Positions 16,752 to 25,269 of a stretch of DNA of 64,000 nt are shown piece by piece; within the stretch, counting starts at the first letter, position 1, and every line of letters starts with the position of its first letter. Below the pieces are notes generated by a model. That model was not told where the DNA came from. It saw only the letters and a program-made list of their open reading frames with translations, and did not search any database. Source of the DNA: Paracoccaceae bacterium (GTDB lineage: Bacteria; Pseudomonadota; Alphaproteobacteria; Rhodobacterales; Rhodobacteraceae); the NCBI GenBank assembly GCA_024742405.1, contig JANSYP010000007.1, positions 1 to 64,000 on the forward strand, read 5' to 3'. Both the position numbers and the translations under genes were made by a program.

Positions 16752-17516
16752 ATGACTTCGCTATTCTCGCTTGCGGGCCGACGTGCCCTGATCACCGGGT
16801 CTTCCCAGGGGATCGGGTTCGCCCTGGCGCGCGGGCTCTCGGCCGCGGGGGCCGAACTGGTGCTGAACGGACGCGACACAGCCAAGCTGGCGGCGGCCGC
16901 CGAGGCGCTGCGGGCCGAGGGCTCCACGGTGCATGAGCTGGCCTTTGACGCGACCGATCACGACGCCGCCCGCGCCGCGGTGGACGGGTTCGAGGCGGGG
17001 ACAGGCCCGATCGACATCCTGGTCAACAACGCCGGCATGCAGCACCGGACGGAACTGCAGGATTTCCCCGCCGACGCGTTCGAACGGCTTCTGCAGACCA
17101 ACATCGCCAGCGTGTTCCATGTGGGGCAGGCGGTCGCGCGGCATATGATCGACCGCGGTGCGGGCAAGATCATCAACATCGCCTCTGTGCAGACCGCGCT
17201 CGCGCGTCCAGGGATCGCCCCTTACACAGCCACCAAGGGCGCGGTCGGCAATCTGACCAAGGGCATGGCGACGGACTGGGCGAAATACGGGTTGCAGTGC
17301 AACGCCATCGCACCGGGCTATTTCGACACGCCGCTGAACGCTGCCCTCGTCGCCGATTCGGACTTCACCGCCTGGCTGGAGAAGCGCACGCCTGCGGGAC
17401 GTTGGGGGCATGTCGAAGAGCTCGTCGGGGCCTGCGTGTTCCTGTCTTCCGATGCCTCGAGCTTCGTCAACGGCCATACGCTTTATGTGGATGGCGGCAT
17501 CACGGCGTCGCTCTGA
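16752..17516 (+). CDS. idnO: SDR oxidoreductase, gluconate 5-dehydrogenase type
   Basis: A 254-residue short-chain dehydrogenase. The cofactor motif is TGSSQGIGFAL near residues 15-25, NNAG is in DILVNNAGMQ, the catalytic serine is in IINIASVQ and the Tyr-Lys pair is in YTATKGAVG. The protein reads as IdnO, which reduces 5-ketogluconate to D-gluconate with NADPH or runs in reverse. It is the first gene of the rightward operon controlled by the tandem operators, divergent from idnD, and its stop codon overlaps the start of the gluconokinase gene (TGATG), so the two are coupled. Confidence 0.83.
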   Translation: MTSLFSLAGRRALITGSSQGIGFALARGLSAAGAELVLNGRDTAKLAAAAEALRAEGSTVHELAFDATDHDAARAAVDGFEAGTGPIDILVNNAGMQHRTELQDFPADAFERLLQTNIASVFHVGQAVARHMIDRGAGKIINIASVQTALARPGIAPYTATKGAVGNLTKGMATDWAKYGLQCNAIAPGYFDTPLNAALVADSDFTAWLEKRTPAGRWGHVEELVGACVFLSSDASSFVNGHTLYVDGGITASL

Positions 17517-18016
17517 TGCGGTGCTATGTGCTCATGGGGGTTTCGGGCTGCGGGAAATCCTCGGTCGGAACGGCGCTGTCGGCGCTCTGCGCGATGGAGT
17601 TCCTGGACGGGGACGATCTGCATCCCAAGGCCAATATCGACAAGATGGCCTGCGGTCGGCCGCTCGATGATGCCGACCGGGAACCCTGGCTGAAGGATGT
17701 TGGGCGCGTCCTCGCCGACACACCGGGCCCGGTTGTGGTCGGCTGTTCGGCACTCAAAAAGAGATACCGCGACTGGATTCGGGAGGAGGTCCCCGAACCG
17801 GTCCACTTCCTGCATCTCGACGCCCGCAAGGAGGTGCTGGCCAAGCGGGTCGCGGCGCGTCGCGACCATTTCATGCCGACAGCGCTTCTCGACAGTCAGT
17901 TCGCCGCTCTGGAACGGCTGAGCGCGGGCGAATGGGGCGGTGCCATTGATATCGAGCGGCCCTATGCCGAGGTGATCGCGCAATCGGAAACCTATGTCAG
18001 GGAGACGCTGATATGA
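17516..18016 (+). CDS. gntK: gluconokinase
   Basis: A 166-residue kinase of the GntK/IdnK family, which phosphorylates gluconate to 6-phosphogluconate for the Entner-Doudoroff or pentose phosphate route. The P-loop is GVSGCGKS at residues 8-15. Further family marks are FLDGDDLHPKANIDKMACGR, PLDDADREPWL, GCSALKKRYRD and the LERL-like end QFAALERL. Start at 17516 because the length and N-terminus fit the family exactly and the ATG overlaps the idnO stop. It completes an idonate to 5-ketogluconate to gluconate to 6-phosphogluconate chain with its neighbours. Its stop codon overlaps the next start by four bases. Confidence 0.92.
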   Translation: MRCYVLMGVSGCGKSSVGTALSALCAMEFLDGDDLHPKANIDKMACGRPLDDADREPWLKDVGRVLADTPGPVVVGCSALKKRYRDWIREEVPEPVHFLHLDARKEVLAKRVAARRDHFMPTALLDSQFAALERLSAGEWGGAIDIERPYAEVIAQSETYVRETLI

Positions 18017-18900
18017 GCGAGAACATCGGGCTCGTCGGAGCCGGCGCGATGGGCAGCGCTATCGGAACACGGCTGCTGGAGACGGGCAACAGCCTGAAGG
18101 TGTTCGATCTCGATACCGAGAAAGTCGCCGCGCTGGTCGAGAAGGGGGCGGTCGCGGCGGGATCGGCGGCCCAAGCCGGCACGGATGTGGAGTTCGTGAT
18201 CACCAGCCTGAATTCCTCGCGCATCGTCGGGCTCGCGGCCTTCGGGAAGGACGGGGTCGCCGACGGGGCGGCGGAAGGGACGACCATCATCGACATGTCC
18301 TCGATCGAGCCCGATGCGACGCGGAAATTTTCCAAGATGGCGGTCGAGCGCAACCTGGCCTGGGTCGACAGCCCGCTCTCTGGCGGGGCGCCCAAGGCGC
18401 TGATCGGGGAACTGACGCTGATGGCCGGCGGAGAGACCGCCGATGTGGAGCGTGCGCACCGGGTGCTCAAGCATGTGGCCAGCAACTACACCCATATGGG
18501 CCCGTCCGGGGCCGGACAGACGACGAAACTGATCAATCAGGTGCTCTGCGGGCTGGGCTTTCTCGCCGTTGCGGAGGCAACGCAACTGGCGCTCGATGCC
18601 GGGGTCGATGCGGAAATGATCCCCCGCGCTCTGAAAGGCGGACGGGCGGACAGTGCGCTGCTGCAGGAATACTTGCCGCGGTTTGCCACCAAGGATTACC
18701 GCCGCACCGGGCGGATCGACAACATGGTCAAGGATCTCAACATGGTGAACGACCTTTCGCGCCAGACTGGAACGTCCATGCCCATGACCGCGCTTTGTGT
18801 CGAAATCCACCGCATGCTGACCGCGGCGGGGCTCGGGGGTGAGGACGAAGCGGCCGTGATGGAGTTCTTCAAGGGTGCGAAAGAGGAGTTTGATCCATGA
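18013..18900 (+). CDS. NAD-dependent beta-hydroxyacid dehydrogenase (3-HIBADH/GarR family)
   Basis: A 295-residue protein of the 3-hydroxyisobutyrate dehydrogenase family. The N-terminal Rossmann motif is GLVGAGAMGSAIG, the substrate-binding segment is WVDSPLSGGAPKA (usually D-A-P-V-S-G-G) near residue 117, and the catalytic lysine is in GQTTKLINQV near residue 172. Members reduce tartronate semialdehyde (GarR/GlxR) or oxidise 3-hydroxyisobutyrate, L-threonate or 6-phosphogluconate-like acids. Its place between gluconokinase and a LacI regulator points to a sugar-acid substrate. It overlaps both neighbours by four bases, so it is part of one operon. Confidence 0.8.
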   Translation: MSENIGLVGAGAMGSAIGTRLLETGNSLKVFDLDTEKVAALVEKGAVAAGSAAQAGTDVEFVITSLNSSRIVGLAAFGKDGVADGAAEGTTIIDMSSIEPDATRKFSKMAVERNLAWVDSPLSGGAPKALIGELTLMAGGETADVERAHRVLKHVASNYTHMGPSGAGQTTKLINQVLCGLGFLAVAEATQLALDAGVDAEMIPRALKGGRADSALLQEYLPRFATKDYRRTGRIDNMVKDLNMVNDLSRQTGTSMPMTALCVEIHRMLTAAGLGGEDEAAVMEFFKGAKEEFDP

Positions 18901-19229
18901 TCACGCGATTTGCGCTCTTCGAAGGCGTCGTAAAGCCGGGCCAGACGGAGACGTTTCGCGCAGCGGTCAAGGACCGGCTGGTTCCGCTCTGGACCCAGTT
19001 TCCGGGGAACACCGACGTGCGCGTGATGTTCGGCGAAGACCGTGACGAGGGCGCGCCGGAATTTCCGCTCATCCTCGCAATCAGTTATCCGGACACGAAT
19101 GCCATGGCGGCCGCGCTTGACAGTCCTGCGCGGCATCTGTCGAAAGCGGTGACGGGCGAAATCCTTGACGCCTATTTCGACGGGCGGGTCCATCACCATG
19201 TTACCGAGCGCCATGACTTCAACGCCTAG
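18897..19229 (+). CDS. small protein, possible dimeric alpha/beta barrel fold
   Basis: A 110-residue protein that overlaps the previous stop by four bases (ATGA), which supports it as a real operon member. Its pattern FALFEGVVKPGQTETFRAAV, then DVRVMFGEDRDEGAPEFPLI and a C-terminal DAYFDGRVHHHVTERHDF, resembles ferredoxin-like dimeric barrels such as antibiotic-biosynthesis monooxygenase or stress-responsive domains. There is no signal or membrane segment. I do not recognise a specific family; a small enzyme or accessory factor of sugar-acid breakdown is a guess from context. Confidence 0.65.
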   Translation: MITRFALFEGVVKPGQTETFRAAVKDRLVPLWTQFPGNTDVRVMFGEDRDEGAPEFPLILAISYPDTNAMAAALDSPARHLSKAVTGEILDAYFDGRVHHHVTERHDFNA

Positions 19230-19244
19230 CGGGACAGGCGGCCG

Positions 19245-20246
19245 GTGACCGCGCGGGTCACCATGCGCGACGTGGCACAGGCGGTCGGCGTGTCGCCGAT
19301 GACCGTCTCGCGGGCGTTGCGCGACGACAAGACCGTCAGTGAGAAGACGCGCAGCCGCGTACGCGCCGTCGCGGCAGAGCTGGGTTATGTCTACGACACG
19401 ACCGCTCAGGCGTTCCGGACCCAGAAGAGCGGCTTTGTCGCCGTTACCCTGCCATCGGTGAACAATGCGAATTTCGCGGACACGTTCCGCGGGCTGTCCG
19501 AGGCGATAGCCGGCAGCGGGATGCAGATCCTGCTCGGGGCCACGAACTACCGGCTGGAAAAGGAAGAGGAGCTCGTCCGCCAGCTGCTCACCCGCAATCC
19601 CGAAGCTCTCGTCCTGACGGGCGGAAACCACACTGACGCCACACGGTCCCTGATCAAGGCACGGGGCCTGCCGGTGATCGAGATGTGGGACCTGCCGCCT
19701 GATCCCCTGGGCCACGTGGTCGGTTTCTCGAACGCGGACGCGATGGCGACGCTCGTGACGCATCTGGCCGCGTCTGGGCGGCGCCGGCTGGCCTTTGTCG
19801 GCGCTTCCGAAGGCGCGGATTTGAGGGGCGCCGAGCGGCGTGCGAGTGTCGTCGCCACGGCCCAAAAACTTGGCCTGGACGACGTCGCCGTGATCGATGC
19901 AGGGCCGGCTCCGGTCTCCATGCGCCACGGAGCCGCCGCGGTGGAGCGCCTTGGCGCCCGCCTGTCCGTGTTCGACGCTCTGGTCTGTGTCTCCGACACC
20001 GTGGCGTTCGGCGCGCTCAGCGAGTGCCGGCGCATGGGGATCGATGTGCCCGGGCAGCTTGCCATCACAGGGTTTGGTCATTTCGATGTGGCCGCCGTCT
20101 CCGACCCGAGGATCACCACCGTCGACGTGAATGCGCGACTGATCGGTACCGAAGTCGCCCGGGTGCTGGAGACTGTGTTTTCGGGCGCGAGTGCGCCGCT
20201 GGAGATTGAGGTCGCTGCCCGGCTCGTGCCCGGCGAAACCAGTTAG
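19245..20246 (+). CDS. LacI-family repressor, gluconate-repressor type (first of three)
   Basis: A 333-residue regulator. The N-terminal helix-turn-helix with hinge reads TMRDVAQAVGVSPMTVSRAL, then a periplasmic-binding-protein-like sensor domain. The sensor begins SGFVAVTLPSVNNANFADTF, very like E. coli GntR. It starts with GTG at 19245, 15 bases after the previous gene. It closes the idnO operon and is the best candidate for binding the two operators at 16680-16707, giving negative autoregulation with gluconate or idonate as inducer; the inducer is inferred. Its stop codon overlaps that of the converging second LacI gene. Confidence 0.88.
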   Translation: MTARVTMRDVAQAVGVSPMTVSRALRDDKTVSEKTRSRVRAVAAELGYVYDTTAQAFRTQKSGFVAVTLPSVNNANFADTFRGLSEAIAGSGMQILLGATNYRLEKEEELVRQLLTRNPEALVLTGGNHTDATRSLIKARGLPVIEMWDLPPDPLGHVVGFSNADAMATLVTHLAASGRRRLAFVGASEGADLRGAERRASVVATAQKLGLDDVAVIDAGPAPVSMRHGAAAVERLGARLSVFDALVCVSDTVAFGALSECRRMGIDVPGQLAITGFGHFDVAAVSDPRITTVDVNARLIGTEVARVLETVFSGASAPLEIEVAARLVPGETS

Positions 20247-21280
20247 CTCTGTTCGGCCCGGCGTACCGTCGTGCCGGGGATCAGCCGAAAGCCGATATCC
20301 CGGCAGGCGGAAACCGGTTCGTTGGAGAGCCGCGCCAGCATCATCTCGGCCGCAGCCTGGCCGAGTTTCAAATGCGGGACGTGCATCGAAGTGAGTCGCT
20401 TGGTCATCACGGATGCGATCGGCAGATCGCCCCATCCCGCAATGCCGATATCGCGCGGGACCTGCATGCCTCGCGCGGTGGCATATTGAAGGCCACCGAA
20501 GGCCATCGAGTCATTCTGGTAGAAGATGCATTCGATCGGCGCACCACCGGCGAGCAGCTGTTCAGTCCCGTAGTAGCCCGGGTAGTAAGTTGCCGTGTCA
20601 TGGAGGCAGAGCTGCTTGACGACCCGTCCGCCGCCGCCCTCCACCGCTTTGCAAAACCCGTCGAGCCGCGTCGTCGCGGCGTTCGCGGTGTCATGGGACG
20701 TGCCGACATAACCGATATCGCAATAGCCGCAGCCGATTAGATAACGGCCCATATCAAAGCCGCTGTCGAAGTGGTTGATGCCGACACTCATGTCGAGGGG
20801 AGAGGAGTTCAGGTCCCAGATCTCTACGATGGGAATGCCGGCATTCCGGAGCATGTCGGTCGCGCGCGGCGAATGATAGCGCCCGGTCAGGATCAGTCCG
20901 GCGGGCTGCCAGGACAGCACTGTGCGGATCCAGCTCTCTTCTTCCTCCAGCGTGTGCTGGGTCAGACCAAGGACCGACTGGTGCCCGAAGGAGCCAAGTT
21001 TGCGGTCGATCCCCTCCAGCACCTGGGCGAAGACCTCGTTGCCGAGATCGGGGATCGAGACCCCGATGAAGGTCGAGCTCTTGTCGCCAGCGAACACCGT
21101 CGCGAGGCGATTCGGAAGGTAGCCGAGCGCGTCGACCTTCTCCATCACCTTGAGCCGCGTGTTTTCGGAGTATCCGCCCTCTCCGCGCAGAACCCGGCTG
21201 GCGGTCATCTTGGAGACGCCGGCGGCACGGGCGACCTCGGAGAGGCTTACCTTACTGGTTTTGATTGCTTTTTCGCTCAA
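20243..21280 (-). CDS. LacI-family repressor, gluconate-repressor type (second of three)
   Basis: A 345-residue regulator with helix-turn-helix SLSEVARAAGVSKMTASRVL and sensor domain starting FIGVSIPDLGNEVFAQVL. It diverges from the tandem sugar transporters and shares with them a control region holding two GTTACCGGTAAC-type sites, so it is the likely local repressor. The start codon would be TTG at 21280. A TATAAT hexamer on the same strand (21280-21285) overlaps that codon, which does not fit an ordinary leader, so either the hexamer is chance or the start is misplaced; no better in-frame start exists before the helix-turn-helix. Confidence 0.85.
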   Translation of the reverse strand: MSEKAIKTSKVSLSEVARAAGVSKMTASRVLRGEGGYSENTRLKVMEKVDALGYLPNRLATVFAGDKSSTFIGVSIPDLGNEVFAQVLEGIDRKLGSFGHQSVLGLTQHTLEEEESWIRTVLSWQPAGLILTGRYHSPRATDMLRNAGIPIVEIWDLNSSPLDMSVGINHFDSGFDMGRYLIGCGYCDIGYVGTSHDTANAATTRLDGFCKAVEGGGGRVVKQLCLHDTATYYPGYYGTEQLLAGGAPIECIFYQNDSMAFGGLQYATARGMQVPRDIGIAGWGDLPIASVMTKRLTSMHVPHLKLGQAAAEMMLARLSNEPVSACRDIGFRLIPGTTVRRAEQS

Positions 21281-21305
21281 TTATAGCTCGCTTATCGCGG
21301 AATAC

Positions 21306-21374
21306 GTTACCGGTAACTTATAGCTTGACAGACGCGCCAGTTGCGACAAGCATTAGCGTAACGTTACGGGTAAC
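21306..21374. promoter_or_regulatory. paired LacI-type operators before the tandem CUT2 transporters
   Basis: A perfect palindrome GTTACCGGTAAC lies at 21306-21317 and a one-mismatch copy GTTACGGGTAAC at 21363-21374, centres 57 bp apart. A -35-like TTGACA at 21325-21330 lies between them, reading toward the transporter genes; no convincing -10 follows. The arrangement between divergent LacI and transporter genes suggests repression in both directions, possibly with looping. Confidence 0.7.
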
Positions 21375-21415
21375 TCAAGCTGACGCAGGCGCCCGGACGG
21401 AGGGAGGAACGCGCG

Positions 21416-22942
21416 ATGCAGAACCTGCAAGCAGGTCTGTTTTTCGATGGCATCGACAAGCATTTCGGCGGCACCTATGCGCTGAGGGATGTGTCGCTGT
21501 CGGTCGGGCGCGGCGAAATCGTGGCGCTTCTGGGCGAGAACGGTGCGGGCAAATCGACCCTCATCAAGGTTCTGGGTGGCATCCACCAGCCCGACGCGGG
21601 CCGTGTCTTGATCGACGGCGTGCCCTATCAGCATCGCCCGGCGGGGTTTGGCGAGCGGCAGAAAGTGGCCTTCATCCATCAGGATCTGGGGCTGATCGAA
21701 TGGATGACCGTGGCCGAGAACATTGCGCTCGCCCTGGGCTTTTCGCGCAAGAACGGGTTGATCCGGTGGGACGATGTGGGCCGGTTCGCGACCGAGGCGC
21801 TCCGACGTGTCGATTGCGATTTTGATCCCACGACGCGGGTCGAGAACCTGACGCGCACCGAAAAGTCTTTGGTGGCCATCGCCCGTGCGCTGGCCGTCGA
21901 CAGCGAATTTCTGGTGCTGGACGAACCGACCGCCTCGCTGCCCGCCGACGAGGTCGAGCGGCTTTTCGCGGCGATCCGGCCGCTGCGTGATCGCGGCGTG
22001 GGCATGATCTATGTCAGCCACCGTCTGGACGAGATTTTTCAGATCGCCGACCGCGTGGCGGTGCTGCGCGACGGGGAAATGGTCGGTGTCCGCAGCATCG
22101 AGCACACGACGCCCGAAGAGCTGGTTCAGAAGATCGTGGGCCGCAAGACGCGCGAGACCGTCAAGACGTCCGACGCCCCGGGTGCGGAAATCCTGACGCT
22201 CGACGCGTTCCGGGTGGCCGAAGTTGGGCCGCTCAATTTCGCGTTAAAGCGCAACGAGATTGTGGGTCTTGTCGGGTTGCGCGGGGCCGGCCACGAGGCG
22301 ATCTCTCGCGCGCTGTTCGGGTTGGAGCCCTACGAAGGGCGAGTGTGCCTCGCGGGGCAGGAGCCCGACCTCACCACGCCGCAGCGAGCGCTCGACGCCG
22401 GCATGGGCCTCGTCGCAAAGGACCGGACCGAGGAATCGGTCGCGATGAGCCTCAGCATTCGCGAGAATACGTTCCTCAACCCGGAGGCTATCGGGCGCAA
22501 GCTCTTCGACCTGATGACGCCCAGGACCGAAGCCGACCAGGCCGCGGCGATCGGGGCGGAGCTGGGTCTGTCGCCCAACGATCCCAGCCTTGCCATCGAA
22601 GCGCTGTCCGGCGGCAACCAGCAGAAGGTCGTCATCGGGCGCTGGCTGGCGACCAAGCGCAAGCTGTTGCTCTGTGAGGATCCCACCGCCGGGGTCGATG
22701 TCGGCGCGAAGTCCGAGATTTATGCCCTTCTGAACCGCGCACTGGCCGACGGAGTCGGCATCCTCATCATCTCCACCGATTTCGAAGAGATCGCCACGAT
22801 CTGTCACCGCGCCATCGTCTTTAGCCAGGGCGCCATTGTGGACGAGCTGAGCGGCACGCGCCTGTCTACCGAAAACCTGATCCAGTCGGCGTCCGCCGGC
22901 AACATCCCCACGCAAAAGGATGCGCCAAATGCAGTCGCTTGA
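21416..22942 (+). CDS. sugar ABC transporter ATP-binding protein, double-domain (CUT2)
   Basis: A 508-residue RbsA/XylG-type ATPase with two fused nucleotide-binding domains, cytosolic partner of a CUT2 importer. Domain 1: Walker A GENGAGKS near residue 42, Walker B FLVLDEPTAS, switch histidine in YVSHRL. Its signature is unusual: NLTRTEKSLVAIARAL replaces the common LSxGxxQ segment. Domain 2: Walker A position is GLRGAGHEA, lacking the lysine, as is normal for this family, with signature LSGGNQQKVVIGRWL and Walker B LLLCEDPTAGVD. The gene starts the transporter operon right behind the paired operators and overlaps the permease gene by a few codons. The substrate is unknown. Confidence 0.9.
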   Translation: MQNLQAGLFFDGIDKHFGGTYALRDVSLSVGRGEIVALLGENGAGKSTLIKVLGGIHQPDAGRVLIDGVPYQHRPAGFGERQKVAFIHQDLGLIEWMTVAENIALALGFSRKNGLIRWDDVGRFATEALRRVDCDFDPTTRVENLTRTEKSLVAIARALAVDSEFLVLDEPTASLPADEVERLFAAIRPLRDRGVGMIYVSHRLDEIFQIADRVAVLRDGEMVGVRSIEHTTPEELVQKIVGRKTRETVKTSDAPGAEILTLDAFRVAEVGPLNFALKRNEIVGLVGLRGAGHEAISRALFGLEPYEGRVCLAGQEPDLTTPQRALDAGMGLVAKDRTEESVAMSLSIRENTFLNPEAIGRKLFDLMTPRTEADQAAAIGAELGLSPNDPSLAIEALSGGNQQKVVIGRWLATKRKLLLCEDPTAGVDVGAKSEIYALLNRALADGVGILIISTDFEEIATICHRAIVFSQGAIVDELSGTRLSTENLIQSASAGNIPTQKDAPNAVA

Positions 22943-23951
22943 AAGCAGCGCGCTGGAACCGACCAAGGCCGAGCTGAAGGGTCTGTCGTTTGGCAGGCGT
23001 GTCATGCGCTTTGTGCCGGTCTACGGATTGGTGATCCTGACGGTTTTCCTGATCGGGCTCTTCTCGGTCCTGCTGCCCAACACATTCCCGACGATGCTGA
23101 ACCTGCGCGCAATTGTCAGCGACAAGGCGATCATCGCGCTTTTGTCACTGGGCGCGATGATCCCGATGGCGGCGGGGCGGATCGATCTAACGGTCGGATA
23201 CGGCATCGTTCTTTGGCACATTCTGGCGATCAGCTTGCAGACCATGTTGGGCCTGCCCTGGCCGATTGCGGTTGCACTGGTTCTGGTGCTGGGGGCCGTG
23301 ACCGGCTTTCTCAACGGGCTTCTGGTCGAGGTCGCCAAGATCGACAGCTTCATTGCGACGCTCGGGACCGGCACGGTGCTTTATGCGCTGGCACTCTGGC
23401 ATACCGGCGGACGGCAGATGGTCGGCGTGTTGCCCGACGGCTTCTATGCTCTGAACAACACCTTTGTCTTCGGGCTTCCGATCACCGGCTACTACCTGTT
23501 GGCGATCACCATCGTCATGTGGATCCTGCTCGAATACACGCCCATCGGCCGGTACCTCTATGCCATTGGCGCCAACCAGCGGGCGGCGCAGCTCAACGGC
23601 ATTCCCACCCGGAAATATGTGATCGGAGCCTTTGTCGCGTCAGGAACGATGACGGCTCTGGCGGGCGTGCTGCTCGCTGCGAAGCTGCGGATCGGGCAGG
23701 CCTCGGTCGGGCTGGAGTTTCTGCTGCCGGCCCTCGTGGGCGCCTTCCTGGGCTCCACCACGATCAAGCCGGGCCGGGTGAATGTCTGGGGCACCATCGT
23801 CGGGGTCGCGATCCTCGCGGTTGGGATTTCCGGTATCCAGCAGTTCGGCGGCTCCTTCTGGGTCGAGCCGATGTTCAACGGGGTCACACTGCTCATTGCC
23901 ATCGGCATCGCTGGCTACGCGCAACGCCGGAAGGCGGCCGAGAAGCGCTGA
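22929..23951 (+). CDS. sugar ABC transporter permease (CUT2, RbsC type)
   Basis: An integral membrane protein of about 340 residues with eight to ten hydrophobic helices, for example GLVILTVFLIGLFSVLLPN near the N-terminus. The family signature is LSLGAMIPMAAGRIDLTVGY and the cytoplasmic loop reads YTPIGRYLYAIGANQRAAQL, contacting the ATPase. I choose the ATG at 22929, which has AAGGA eight bases upstream, rather than the ATG at 22920, which abuts that site. It overlaps the end of the ATPase gene, so translation is coupled. It forms the pore for the importer with the ATPase before and the binding protein after it. Confidence 0.9.
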   Translation: MQSLESSALEPTKAELKGLSFGRRVMRFVPVYGLVILTVFLIGLFSVLLPNTFPTMLNLRAIVSDKAIIALLSLGAMIPMAAGRIDLTVGYGIVLWHILAISLQTMLGLPWPIAVALVLVLGAVTGFLNGLLVEVAKIDSFIATLGTGTVLYALALWHTGGRQMVGVLPDGFYALNNTFVFGLPITGYYLLAITIVMWILLEYTPIGRYLYAIGANQRAAQLNGIPTRKYVIGAFVASGTMTALAGVLLAAKLRIGQASVGLEFLLPALVGAFLGSTTIKPGRVNVWGTIVGVAILAVGISGIQQFGGSFWVEPMFNGVTLLIAIGIAGYAQRRKAAEKR

Positions 23952-23977
23952 TCACAACAACTCAAAGGGAGGACGGG

Positions 23978-25027
23978 ATGCGTAAGAGAACAGTTCTGAA
24001 AGGCTTGCTGGCGGGCACGATACTCGCGGGTTTGGCGGTTCCGGCGCTGGCGGAGACGGCCTGGGACGGGCCGACCACGGGCCCCGCGGGCGCCGCGGAC
24101 AAGTCCATCGTCGTTGTCGCGGGGGATCTGAAAAACGGAGGCATCCTCGGGGTTACGAACGGCGTCGAAGAGGCGGCCGCGAAAATGGGATGGGAGGTCC
24201 GCGTGCTCGATGGCGCGGGCTCGATCCAGGGCCGGACGGCGGCAATCGGTCAGGCGCTCGCGCTCCAGGCGGACGGGATCGTCATCAACGGCTTCGACGC
24301 GGTCGAGCAGCAGGCCGCGCTCGAAGGCGTGGTCGAAGCCGGCATTCCGATGGTTGCCTGGCATTCCGGCCCCAAGATCGGATGCGACGCACCGGGCGGC
24401 ATCTTCGCCAATGTTTCGACCGATGCGATGACCGTCTCGGAGGTGGCCGCGCAATGGGCGATCGACGATGGCGGCGAGGATATCGGTGTCGTGATCTTCA
24501 CCGACTCCACCTACCAGATCGCCATCGACAAGGCGGACCGGCTCAAAGAAACGGTCGAGGCCGCGGGCGGCAAGGTACTGGAATATGTCGACACACCCAT
24601 CGCCGACACTTCTACCCGGATGGGGCCGTTGACCACGAGCCTTTTGCAGAAATACGGCGACAGCTGGACCCACGCGCTCGCGATCAACGATCTCTATTTC
24701 GATTTCATGGGGCCGTCTCTGGCAGCAGCTGGTCTTGATCCCGAAAAGGGACCGCAGGCAGGTTCCGCAGGGGACGGCTCGGAGGCCGCGTTTCAACGGA
24801 TCCGGTCGGGCGGGTACCAGGCAATCACCGTGGCCGAACCACTGAACCTGCAGGGCTGGCAGCTGGTCGATGAGCTCAACCGCGCCATCCAGGGCGAGCC
24901 GTGCTCGGGCTACATCACCTCGCCCGCGCTGGTGACCGAGGAGGGGCTGGCCAAGCTGGGCGACAGCAATTCGTTCGATCCCGATACCCCCTATCGCGAG
25001 GCCTACGAGGCGATCTGGGCGCAATAG
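23978..25027 (+). CDS. periplasmic sugar-binding protein (CUT2, RbsB-like)
   Basis: A 349-residue exported protein. The signal peptide is MRKRTVLKGLLAGTILAGLA with cleavage after PALA. The mature protein has the Peripla_BP_4 layout: KSIVVVAGDLKNGG at the first beta strand, LALQADGIVINGFDAV, IPMVAWHSGP and ALAINDLYFDF for ligand-pocket loops. The start at 23978 follows a GGGAGGACGGG ribosome-binding site. It serves the preceding permease. The 242 bases behind it hold no gene but have GC-rich complementary stretches (GGTCCG and CGGACC around 25060) that may form a hairpin limiting read-through into the second transporter. Confidence 0.88.
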   Translation: MRKRTVLKGLLAGTILAGLAVPALAETAWDGPTTGPAGAADKSIVVVAGDLKNGGILGVTNGVEEAAAKMGWEVRVLDGAGSIQGRTAAIGQALALQADGIVINGFDAVEQQAALEGVVEAGIPMVAWHSGPKIGCDAPGGIFANVSTDAMTVSEVAAQWAIDDGGEDIGVVIFTDSTYQIAIDKADRLKETVEAAGGKVLEYVDTPIADTSTRMGPLTTSLLQKYGDSWTHALAINDLYFDFMGPSLAAAGLDPEKGPQAGSAGDGSEAAFQRIRSGGYQAITVAEPLNLQGWQLVDELNRAIQGEPCSGYITSPALVTEEGLAKLGDSNSFDPDTPYREAYEAIWAQ

Positions 25028-25269
25028 GCACGAACCCTCCCAAGGGGCGCGGTCCGCATGGCGGGCCGGACCCCGGAAGACCCGCGGATGTGAGTCCGGA
25101 GAGATGCGCCACCCGGGGGCGCTCCGCACAGGACAAGGAGATGCCGACCGCATGGTGCTCCCGGCGCCGGAACGGCGCGGCGATCCGAATGCTACTGCGC
25201 ATTCGCAAAAACTGAACTTCCGGCGCGCCATCCGACGGTGCCGCGCCCGCCAGTGAAAGGGCGTGAGAC

